5,174 nucleotides of DNA from Oligoflexia bacterium (GTDB lineage: Bacteria; Bdellovibrionota; UBA1018): the NCBI GenBank assembly GCA_025352185.1, contig JANXTV010000400.1, positions 1-5,174 on the forward strand, in the 5' to 3' direction. The notes beneath the pieces are model-generated. The model made no database searches, was not told the DNA's origin, and worked only from the letters and a program-made list of their open reading frames with translations. Made by a program: the position numbers and the translations under genes. Below, one piece after another: positions 1-5,174 of this stretch (the first letter of the stretch is position 1; every line of letters starts with the position of its first letter).

Positions 1-107
1 TCCGCGTGATCTTCGACGTTTCCGCCTTCTTCGACTAACCGGCCTTCGCCGACGCGGACGTTATAGCGCTTCAGGATCTGCTTCGCCTGGTATTCATGAA
101 TATTCAT
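1..107 (-). CDS. sucC: Succinyl-CoA ligase (ADP/GDP-forming) beta subunit, N-terminal fragment
   Basis: Only the first 35 codons are inside the window; the gene runs off the left edge. The protein begins MNIHEYQAKQILKRYNV, which is the near-invariant opening of SucC, the start of its ATP-grasp domain. As known for the family, SucC pairs with SucD to convert succinyl-CoA, ADP (or GDP) and phosphate to succinate, CoA and nucleoside triphosphate in the cytoplasm, the substrate-level phosphorylation step of the citric acid cycle. The ATG at 107-105 directly abuts the TAA of mdh, giving TAAATG, so translation is probably coupled to mdh. A weak GGGA (120-117) lies 9 bases upstream, inside the mdh end. 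After residue 17 the sequence (VRVGEGRLVEEGGNVED) is less typical than the usual GVPVPRG-type continuation, but the reading frame is open. sucD would be expected next, outside the window. Catalytic and nucleotide-specificity residues are not visible. Confidence 0.9.
   Translation of the reverse strand, partial: MNIHEYQAKQILKRYNVRVGEGRLVEEGGNVEDHA
96..107. repeat. Perfect 12 bp palindrome covering the sucC start codon
   Basis: ATGAATATTCAT reads identically on both strands and encodes MNIH either way. It is the first four codons of sucC on the minus strand. It may be a chance outcome of codon choice, because MNIH is conserved in SucC. Confidence 0.6.
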
Positions 108-1097
108 TTAGATGAGTCCCAGGGATTTAACCGCATCGCGCTCGCCGCGAAGTTCTTCGAGGGTCTTTGCGAATTTTTCGGTACCGAATTCGTTATGCTT
201 CCAACCTTCTTGGACTTTTACTTTTCCGCCCTCGATGCGGCAGGGGAACGAGAACATCAGGCCTTCGTCGACGCCGTACTGGCCGCGCGAACACAGAGCG
301 AGAGAGACGACTTCGCCCGCTGGGGTATCGTGGACGGTCTTAAATACGGATTCAATCGCGGCCGAAGCGGCCGAGGCAGCCGAGGAAACTCCGCGCGCCT
401 TCAGAACTGCAGCTCCGCGCTGCTGGACGGTCGTAATAAAGTCGCCCTTAAGCCAAGCGTGATCCGAAATCACTTCGGTGACCGGCTTGCCACCGATTTT
501 CGCATTAAAAAAGTCGGGATACATCGTCGGCGAGTGGTTACCCCAGATCGCGAGGCCCTTCACCTGATCGACGCCCACACCCGCTTTACGGGCGAGTTGG
601 TTCCGCGCGCGAGTCTCGTCGAGCATGGTCATTGCGAAAAAGTTTTCCTTCGAGACACGCGGCGCGTGCGACATGGCGATCAGCGCGTTCGTGTTACACG
701 GATTTCCGACGACGAGCGTACGCACGTCTTCGGCCGCGTGATCGTTAATCGCTTTCCCCTGAACGGAGAAAATCCCGCCGTTTACTTTCAGGAGGTCCGC
801 GCGTTCCATTCCTGGCTTACGAGGCACGGCGCCAACGAGAACCGTCCAGTTTGCGCCTTTAAACGCAGTATTTACGTCCGAAGTACAAACGATGTTTTTC
901 AGAAGGGGAAACGCACAGTCTTCCAGCTCCATCGCGACGCCGCCGAGAGCGGGAAGCGCGGGCTCGAGTTCGAGCAGGGAGAGTTCAACATCCGTATTCG
1001 GTCCAAACATCTGGCCCGAGGCAATCCGGAAAAGGATTGCGTATCCGATTTGGCCGGCGGCGCCGGTGACGGTGACTTTTACTTTTTTGTTAGCCAT
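108..1097 (-). CDS. mdh: NAD-dependent malate dehydrogenase
   Basis: The 329-residue product oxidises malate to oxaloacetate with NAD in the cytoplasm, closing the citric acid cycle. It belongs to the dimeric, cytosolic-like MDH family also found in Thermus. Visible features in order: Rossmann glycine motif GAAGQIG (12-18); Glu43 at the end of the second strand (LLELEP), the acidic residue that favours NAD over NADP; the MELEDCAFPLL family signature (56-66); substrate-binding Arg93 and Arg99 in the mobile loop PRKPGMER; GNPCNTN (131-137); Asp160 and Arg163 in the LDETRA segment; and catalytic His188 in WGNHS. Length is normal for the family. The start is well supported: AGGAG at 1108-1104 lies 6 bases before the ATG. 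It sits 38 bp after icd with no terminator seen between them, and its stop touches the sucC start, so the three look like one operon. An oddity is Glu-Thr in the active-site LDETRA segment, where His-Asn is common in other lineages. Confidence 0.97.
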   Translation of the reverse strand: MANKKVKVTVTGAAGQIGYAILFRIASGQMFGPNTDVELSLLELEPALPALGGVAMELEDCAFPLLKNIVCTSDVNTAFKGANWTVLVGAVPRKPGMERADLLKVNGGIFSVQGKAINDHAAEDVRTLVVGNPCNTNALIAMSHAPRVSKENFFAMTMLDETRARNQLARKAGVGVDQVKGLAIWGNHSPTMYPDFFNAKIGGKPVTEVISDHAWLKGDFITTVQQRGAAVLKARGVSSAASAASAAIESVFKTVHDTPAGEVVSLALCSRGQYGVDEGLMFSFPCRIEGGKVKVQEGWKHNEFGTEKFAKTLEELRGERDAVKSLGLI

Positions 1098-1103
1098 TTT
1101 TTT

Positions 1104-1108
1104 CTCCT
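1104..1108 (-). promoter_or_regulatory. Strong ribosome binding site of mdh
   Basis: AGGAG on the minus strand, followed by six A residues and then the mdh ATG at 1097. It fixes the mdh start and is the best Shine-Dalgarno sequence in the window. This suggests mdh is translated independently of icd although probably transcribed with it. Confidence 0.8.
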
Positions 1109-1135
1109 AGTCGAACGGAAGTGGGCAGATGCCGA

Positions 1136-2446
1136 TTACATGTGGTCGATGATATTTTTACCGAATTCAGAACACTTAATTTCTTTCGCGTCGGTAAGAC
1201 CGTCTTGCTTCATGAGGCGAGCAAAGTCGTACGTCACTTTACGGGACGCGATCGCGCCGTCCATTCCCTTGATGATCAGATCGGCCGCTTCGTTCCAGCC
1301 GAGGTGGCGGAACATCATCTCTCCCGAGAGGATGACCGATCCGGGATTCACCTTATCGAGGTTTGCATATTTCGGAGCGGTCCCGTGGGTGGCTTCGAAA
1401 ATCGCGTGGCCGGTGAGGTAGTTAATATTTCCGCCGGGAGCGATTCCGATTCCCCCGACTTGTGCCGCGAGAGCGTCCGAGAGGTAGTCGCCGTTCAAGT
1501 TAAGCGTCGCGATGACGTCGAAGTCTTCCGGACGGGTAAGCACTTGCTGAAGGGCAATGTCGGCAATGGCGTCCTTAACGATGAGTTTTCCCGCCGTTTG
1601 CGCGGCTTTCATCTCGGCGTTCGCGGCATCTTCGCCTTTCGCTTTCTTCGTCACTTCCCACTGATCCCAGGTATATACTTTCGTACCGTATTCTTTTTCG
1701 GCAACTTCGTAGGCCCATTTCCGAAATCCACCTTCGGTGTATTTCATGATGTTGCCTTTATGTACGATCGTCAGAGACTTCCGCTTCTGGAGAAACGCGA
1801 ACTCAAGTGCCGCGCGTACGAGGCGCGCCGTTCCTTCTTGGGAAACCGGCTTCACGCCGATTCCGGAAGTCTCCGGGAATCGAATTTTTGCGAACTCTTT
1901 CGGGAAGGATTCGCGTAAAAATCCGAGGACCTTCTTCGCGCTTTCCGAACCCGCTTCGAATTCAATTCCGGCGTAAATATCCTCACAATTTTCGCGGAAA
2001 ATCGTCATTTCGACTTTTTCCGGATGTTTCACCGGAGAAGGGACGCCCTTAAAATAGCGGACGGGACGAAGGCAGACGTAAAGGTCGAGCATCTGGCGAA
2101 GCGCCACGTTTAAGGAGCGAATCCCGCCGCCGATCGGAGTCGTGAGGGGTCCCTTGATTGAGACGAGATAATGTTTCAGCGCGGTCAACGTATCTTCCGG
2201 CAGCCAGTCGTTATATTTCGTGAACGACTTTTCTCCAGCGTAAACTTCGAACCATTCGATCTTTCGTTTTCCGCCGTAGGCTTTTTCGACGGCCGCATCG
2301 AAAACGGCCTGCGACGATTTCCAAATATCCGGACCCGTGCCGTCCCCTTCGATGAATGGAATCACCGGGTGATTCGGAACGTTCAGTTTGCCGTTGCTAA
2401 TCGTGATGCGTTCGCCGCGAGTCGGTGCCGTCAGGTTCTTGAACAT
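1136..2446 (-). CDS. icd: NADP-dependent isocitrate dehydrogenase
   Basis: The 436-residue product converts isocitrate to 2-oxoglutarate and CO2, making NADPH in the cytoplasm. Seen in the sequence: IEGDGTG near the N-terminus (32-38); substrate-binding Ser111, Asn113 and Arg117 in GGIRSLNVALRQ; Arg127; Arg151 and Tyr158 in FRENCEDIYAG; Lys230 in HKGNIMK; metal-binding Asp320 and Asp324 in NLNGDYLSDAL. NADP specificity is read from Lys359-Tyr360 (HGTAPKY), Val366, Tyr406 and Arg410, matching the Lys344, Tyr345, Val351, Tyr391 and Arg395 set of E. coli Icd. Ser111 corresponds to the serine phosphorylated by AceK in E. coli; whether that kinase exists here is unknown. The protein is about 20 residues longer than E. 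coli Icd, mainly near 260-290, a variation I recall from other bacterial lineages. The frame is open to 2506, but the start at 2446 is chosen because the family begins MFKNLTAP-like and GGAG lies 5 bases upstream. Confidence 0.97.
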   Translation of the reverse strand: MFKNLTAPTRGERITISNGKLNVPNHPVIPFIEGDGTGPDIWKSSQAVFDAAVEKAYGGKRKIEWFEVYAGEKSFTKYNDWLPEDTLTALKHYLVSIKGPLTTPIGGGIRSLNVALRQMLDLYVCLRPVRYFKGVPSPVKHPEKVEMTIFRENCEDIYAGIEFEAGSESAKKVLGFLRESFPKEFAKIRFPETSGIGVKPVSQEGTARLVRAALEFAFLQKRKSLTIVHKGNIMKYTEGGFRKWAYEVAEKEYGTKVYTWDQWEVTKKAKGEDAANAEMKAAQTAGKLIVKDAIADIALQQVLTRPEDFDVIATLNLNGDYLSDALAAQVGGIGIAPGGNINYLTGHAIFEATHGTAPKYANLDKVNPGSVILSGEMMFRHLGWNEAADLIIKGMDGAIASRKVTYDFARLMKQDGLTDAKEIKCSEFGKNIIDHM

Positions 2447-2450
2447 GATG

Positions 2451-2455
2451 TCTCC
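2451..2455 (-). promoter_or_regulatory. Ribosome binding site deciding the icd start
   Basis: GGAGA on the minus strand, 4 bases before the ATG at 2446. Together with protein similarity it favours this start over an upstream in-frame ATG at 2506, which would add 20 residues (MRRVTHKVAG...) foreign to the family and would place the candidate -10 element inside the coding region. Confidence 0.7.
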
Positions 2456-2485
2456 AAAATAGAAAAAGCTGATGTGTCCTGCGAC

Positions 2486-2513
2486 TTTATGGGTGACCCT
2501 CCGCATTGGTCAA
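2486..2513 (-). promoter_or_regulatory. Candidate sigma-70-type promoter for icd-mdh-sucC
   Basis: On the minus strand a TTGACC hexamer (2513-2508, five of six matches to TTGACA) is followed by a 16 bp spacer and CATAAA (2491-2486, four of six to TATAAT). A start site near 2479 would leave a 5' leader of about 33 bases containing the icd Shine-Dalgarno. The spacer edge carries the palindrome GGGTGACCC (2491-2499). Position and spacing are good, but this is a by-eye call. Confidence 0.45.
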
Positions 2514-2550
2514 ACACGAAATCCTGGAAATTTCAGGCCTGGAGAACGGG

Positions 2551-3219
2551 TTAAAGAGTTCCAAATCGGTGGGTGCGGCCGTCTTCACTTCCGGAATACT
2601 CGAGAGTTCGAGTCGCCAACTTTTTCACATCTTCCGCGTCGTGGGTAACGAAGAGGAGTGGGACCGGATTTTCCGCGAGGAGCTCGAGGACGACCTCACG
2701 CGCTTTTCCGCGGGCGGAAAGGTCGAGGGCGGCGAAGGGTTCGTCAAGAAGCAGAGCTTTAGGTCGCCAAATCAACGCTCGCGCAAGCGCAACGCGCTGT
2801 TTCTCGCCCCCGGAAAGGTGCCCCGCTAAAGTCTTCGCACGGGATTCGAGACGGAGTTTCTGTAGAAACGCCATCGCCCGGGACTCACGATCCGACCGAG
2901 ATGCACCGCGCATCTCAAGACCGAACGCGACATTTTCGAGCACCGACCAGTGGGGAAAGAGCGCATAGTCCTGGAACACCACTCCAAATTCACGTTTCTC
3001 GGGAACAACGCCGGATAGCGATTTTCCGGCGAGCGTGAGTTCGCCACTCGCTCCCGACTCGAAACCCGAGATCCAGCGCAGGAGGGTTGTCTTTCCCGAC
3101 CCGCTCGGAGCGAACAGCGCCACGCGCTCGCCGGGTTCTAATTTGAAGTTAGCTCCGATCGTGAAATCTCCATAAACGGATCGAAATTCATTCACGCGGA
3201 GGGAACGGTCATTCGTCAT
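2551..3219 (-). CDS. thiQ: ABC importer ATPase subunit, ThiQ-like
   Basis: This 222-residue cytoplasmic ATPase is expected to power the permease encoded just before it. Motifs in order: Walker A APSGSGKTT (37-45), Q-loop Gln83 in VFQDYALFPH, ABC signature LSGGE (135-139), Walker B LLLDEP with Asp159 and Glu160, D-loop AALD (163-166), and H-loop His193 in VTHD. It ends shortly after the H-loop and lacks the C-terminal regulatory domain of sugar or iron importers of the MalK/FbpC type. That matches the compact ThiQ layout (about 230 residues). The frame is open up to 3459, but the ATG at 3219 is chosen because it overlaps the permease stop as ATGA and gives the standard N-terminus; AAGAGG lies 6 bases upstream. 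An oddity is alanine at the first Walker A position, normally glycine. Substrate assignment as thiamine rests on similarity recalled from memory; a related anion or iron importer is possible. Confidence 0.75.
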   Translation of the reverse strand: MTNDRSLRVNEFRSVYGDFTIGANFKLEPGERVALFAPSGSGKTTLLRWISGFESGASGELTLAGKSLSGVVPEKREFGVVFQDYALFPHWSVLENVAFGLEMRGASRSDRESRAMAFLQKLRLESRAKTLAGHLSGGEKQRVALARALIWRPKALLLDEPFAALDLSARGKAREVVLELLAENPVPLLFVTHDAEDVKKLATRTLEYSGSEDGRTHRFGTL

Positions 3220-4721
3220 GCTCTGCCTCTTCCCCCGATTAAGACTGAACTCGAAAGAACCGCCACTAAAAAGAGGAGTGCGGACGCCGACTGAAATTCG
3301 TAACGGGACATCATCCTCGAGATCAGCACGGGAACCGTTACGAGGCGCTCCGACCCGAAAAAACTGAGTACGGCGAGATCGGCAAAAGACCAGACCCACG
3401 CGATTCGGAAAAAATCCGAGGCCGCTCTCTTCCAGATCGGACTTTCGACCCGCCACCACGCAATGCGAGCGGTTGCGCCGAGGGTGCGCGCCGCGAGGAC
3501 GAGGTTTTTTCGAGCCGGCTGCTCTGATTCAATTCGAACGGGAAGTAGAATTCGAATTCCGATCGGGAGGAGGAGAACCGAATGAATGAGCACCATCGCA
3601 AAGATGCTGCCCTCGAAAGGATCGATCCAAGCGAACCGTCCCGTCGCATACGCGATAAAAAATCCGAGACAGAGCACGAGCGGACTCACGCCCGATGGAA
3701 AAATACCGAGCGACCGAATCCAGCGGTGATTCGAGCTCACGAATGGGAGGCAAAGGAACAGACTTGCGGCCGCGCTTAAAGTCGCAATCCCGGCGGTGAG
3801 CAGGAACGCGGAACGCACTTCGGATTCGCGGAGAAGAGTGGCAAGCGTGCGGAGGATTCCTACGGGAGAATTTCCCGCGAGAAGGGTGAGGAGCGGGATC
3901 AGAAACCAGAGAAAGACCAGAATCGTGGTAAATTTCGAAGATTTTCCGGCCCGAGGTCCCCGCACTGAGGGAATGTGGGCGACCGAAAGATCCACCGAGT
4001 CTGCCCCCGGCATCCGAACGAGCGTCGCCAGCGTTAATGGGAGCGCGGCGAGGAGTATCTGCGTGACCGCAAACTGCGCCGCGCCGGGGATATCCAGACC
4101 CGATCCCCTCACCTGCGCATAGATCTCCGTTTCGAGCGTACCGCTCGTCGGCCCGCCACCGAGAAGAAGGACGAGGGTAAAACTCATCACCGAGAAAGCA
4201 AAAACCTGGGTTGCGGCGAGAGCGACTCGAGGAGAAATCCACGGGAGCGTCAGTCGGAAAAAAAGAGCCCGCCGATTCCCCCCGAGCGAGCGCGCCGCTT
4301 CCGCCCACGGGCGAGGAAAAGTCGATACTGCGTCGATGACGGAAAGCGCGATCCACGGAGCATTAAAGTACGCGTGGGCGAAAACAATCGCGCCCAGGCC
4401 ATATTCGAAATGCCTCGCGTAGACCATTCCGACTCCGACCAGGGCGAGACTCGGGAGCGAGAAAGAGGCGAAAAGGAGTCCACGGATTCTCGGGGTGTCG
4501 AAGGGAGCGAGCGCGAGACCGCCCACCAGTCCGAGAACGAGCGAAACGAGGAGACTTAAGCTTGCTTGGGTCACCGTAAAAATGAGGGTCGGCTTCAAAA
4601 GCGGATGGAGATGAAACCCGAGGATATTCGTACCGAACGCGCGATCACCGACGCCGAAGAGCGGAATCGCGATGAGGAGGAGAAAAAGTATCGGTGGAAA
4701 GAAATTTCGGACCGTTCGCAT
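3216..4721 (-). CDS. thiP: Fused ABC transporter permease, ThiP-like
   Basis: This is a 501-residue inner-membrane permease made of two homologous halves, with about 12 hydrophobic segments (roughly 10-24, 43-71, 83-101, 109-131, 168-190, 213-234, 264-282, 305-327, 340-359, 373-394, 438-456, 477-495). Each half carries an EAA loop that contacts the ATPase: EAARSLGGNRRALFFRLTLP (141-160) and a degenerate copy beginning AARTLG (410-415). The segment LLLGGGPTSGTLETEIYAQV (185-204) and the end of the second half (FADLAVLSFFGSERLVTVP, 446-464) closely recall E. coli ThiP, which is 536 residues. Fused permeases of iron (FbpB/AfuB) type share this architecture, so thiamine is likely but not proven. 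The coding region overlaps the ATPase start by four bases. I see no Shine-Dalgarno before the ATG at 4721, so the start is less certain than for the other genes. No substrate-binding protein gene lies upstream; a divergent gene does. Confidence 0.75.
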   Translation of the reverse strand: MRTVRNFFPPILFLLLIAIPLFGVGDRAFGTNILGFHLHPLLKPTLIFTVTQASLSLLVSLVLGLVGGLALAPFDTPRIRGLLFASFSLPSLALVGVGMVYARHFEYGLGAIVFAHAYFNAPWIALSVIDAVSTFPRPWAEAARSLGGNRRALFFRLTLPWISPRVALAATQVFAFSVMSFTLVLLLGGGPTSGTLETEIYAQVRGSGLDIPGAAQFAVTQILLAALPLTLATLVRMPGADSVDLSVAHIPSVRGPRAGKSSKFTTILVFLWFLIPLLTLLAGNSPVGILRTLATLLRESEVRSAFLLTAGIATLSAAASLFLCLPFVSSNHRWIRSLGIFPSGVSPLVLCLGFFIAYATGRFAWIDPFEGSIFAMVLIHSVLLLPIGIRILLPVRIESEQPARKNLVLAARTLGATARIAWWRVESPIWKRAASDFFRIAWVWSFADLAVLSFFGSERLVTVPVLISRMMSRYEFQSASALLFLVAVLSSSVLIGGRGRA

Positions 4722-4790
4722 GATTCGAGTCGAAGGTATCCCAGAACCCGGGGACTTTACGACCGGCGAATTTACGGAGAGTATGGCCAG
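4722..4790. other. Divergent intergenic region between permease and lipid kinase
   Basis: These 69 bp must hold the starts of both divergent genes. They contain an 11 bp inverted repeat TTCGA-G-TCGAA (4724-4734) two bases from the permease ATG, a TTTACG direct repeat (4756-4761 and 4771-4776, 15 bp apart), and GGAGA before the kinase. No clear -35/-10 pair is seen on either strand. The minus strand has an extended -10-like TGGGATACC, which is weak. Confidence 0.4.
4776..4780 (+). promoter_or_regulatory. Likely ribosome binding site of the lipid kinase gene
   Basis: GGAGA, 10 bases before the ATG at 4791, a slightly long spacing. A nearer ATG at 4783 is out of frame and stops after three codons, so 4791 is kept as the start. 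Confidence 0.55.
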
Positions 4791-5150
4791 ATGAAGAATC
4801 AGACATTCCTCCGCCGTCTCGGTTACGCCGCCTCCGGAATCCGTAAGGCCTTTCAGGAAGAACGGAGCTTCCGCATTCAGGTAGGCGCCGCATTCGGCGT
4901 GACCGGGCTACTCATCGCGATGCGTCCCGCTCCGATCTGGTGGGGTTTAGTCGCGCTTACGTCCGGAGCGGTCCTCGCCGCCGAGCTCTTCAACACCGCA
5001 TTAGAAGCCGTAGTCGATCGACTCCATCCCGCGCGTGATCCGCTGATCGGAAAGGCGAAAGACTGCGCCGCCGGAGCGGTGCTCCTTCTCGGGTTCGCGG
5101 CGATCGCGGTTGCGGTCGCAATGGTTTTTGCCACGGAAAAGCTAAATTAA
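4791..5150 (+). CDS. dgkA: Diacylglycerol/undecaprenol kinase family membrane protein
   Basis: This 119-residue integral inner-membrane lipid kinase belongs to the family that phosphorylates diacylglycerol (E. coli DgkA, 121 residues) or undecaprenol (B. subtilis UdpK). The reaction moves the ATP gamma-phosphate to the lipid alcohol, recycling diacylglycerol or undecaprenol for phospholipid or cell-wall synthesis. Seen: an N-terminal amphipathic stretch, the EERSFRIQ segment (23-30), three hydrophobic helices (about 31-44, 48-66, 93-113), the catalytic signature ELFNTALEAVVD (65-76) with Glu65, Asn68, Glu72 and Asp76, and GKAKDCAAGAV (87-97) with Lys90 and Asp91. The EERSFRI and AKDxAAGAVLL wording resembles the UdpK-type branch as much as DgkA, so the lipid substrate is undecided. 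The frame is open from 4566, but the upstream 75 residues are highly charged, lie antisense to the permease start and are not part of the family; ATG 4791 gives the normal length. Confidence 0.88.
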   Translation: MKNQTFLRRLGYAASGIRKAFQEERSFRIQVGAAFGVTGLLIAMRPAPIWWGLVALTSGAVLAAELFNTALEAVVDRLHPARDPLIGKAKDCAAGAVLLLGFAAIAVAVAMVFATEKLN

Positions 5151-5174
5151 AGTTTACCGAGAAGCCTGAAGACC

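Larger units (their letters stand above)
2447..2550. other. Intergenic gap between the ABC ATPase and icd
   Basis: This is a 104 bp non-coding stretch and the only sizeable break on the minus strand. It holds the candidate icd promoter and the icd ribosome binding site. No convincing intrinsic terminator follows the ATPase stop: the only inverted repeat, at 2523-2537, has a four-pair perfect stem on the minus strand and no U-tract. Read-through from the ABC genes into icd is therefore possible. Confidence 0.6.

Noticed and set aside
96..1421. 441-codon plus-strand open frame antisense to mdh and the end of icd
   Set aside because: It is the mirror of strongly recognised genes. It begins in the palindromic sucC start, has no ribosome site, and its translation is arginine-rich with no recognisable domain.
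1121..1918. 265-codon plus-strand frame antisense to icd
   Set aside because: It lies wholly opposite a well-supported icd gene and encodes no recognisable protein; it is explained by codon bias in icd.
2447..2506. 20-residue N-terminal extension of Icd from an upstream ATG
   Set aside because: The extension is foreign to the family, and a good ribosome binding site precedes the internal ATG at 2446.
2523..2537. Inverted repeat CCTGGAAATTTCAGG as a terminator after the ATPase gene
   Set aside because: On the minus-strand RNA the stem is four pairs followed by a mismatch, with no U-tract.
2506..2829. 107-codon plus-strand frame opposite the ATPase gene
   Set aside because: It is antisense to the conserved Walker B and signature region of the ATPase; no domain is recognisable.
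3220..3459. 80-residue N-terminal extension of the ATPase
   Set aside because: It overlaps the permease coding region in another frame, and the ATGA overlap at 3219 gives the normal family start.
4566..4790. 75-residue N-terminal extension of the lipid kinase
   Set aside because: It is antisense to the permease start, made mostly of charged residues, and makes the protein far longer than its family.
5147..5174. Possible C-terminal end of a convergent minus-strand gene (VFRLLGKL then stop)
   Set aside because: Only eight codons are visible before the window edge, which is too little to support a gene.

Overview
The window reads as an ordinary chromosomal segment of a free-living, respiring bacterium with moderately high GC and two envelopes or at least standard bacterial gene organisation. 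The lineage cannot be fixed from the sequence alone. From memory of family members, the malate dehydrogenase most resembles the Leptospira form (SGQMFG, VNGGIF, VTEVISDH and DFITTVQQRGA segments), so a Leptospira-related spirochaete is my best guess, held at low confidence. No phage, insertion sequence, CRISPR array, tRNA or rRNA is visible.

Layout, right to left on the minus strand. A two-gene ABC importer comes first: a fused 12-helix permease (4721 down to 3216) and its ATPase (3219 down to 2551). The two overlap by ATGA and resemble ThiP and ThiQ. After a 104 bp gap that holds a plausible promoter comes a citric-acid-cycle cluster. It consists of icd (2446 to 1136), then mdh (1097 to 108, 38 bp later), then the start of sucC (107 to the window edge), whose ATG directly follows the mdh TAA. 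On the plus strand, divergent from the permease across 69 bp, lies a small membrane lipid kinase of the DgkA/UdpK family (4791 to 5150).

How they work together. Icd makes 2-oxoglutarate and NADPH from isocitrate. SucC, presumably with SucD beyond the left edge, makes succinate and a nucleoside triphosphate from succinyl-CoA. Mdh regenerates oxaloacetate. A thiamine-type importer next to this cluster would make metabolic sense, because thiamine diphosphate is the cofactor of the 2-oxoglutarate dehydrogenase step between Icd and SucCD. That link is inference: the substrate is not proven, and no binding-protein gene lies in the window. The lipid kinase appears unrelated.

I did not find a new system. 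The points worth a second look are the binding-protein-less ThiPQ-like pair beside the TCA genes, the atypical first residue of the ATPase Walker A motif, the zero-gap mdh/sucC junction inside a perfect 12 bp palindrome, and the candidate icd promoter whose spacer carries a palindrome.
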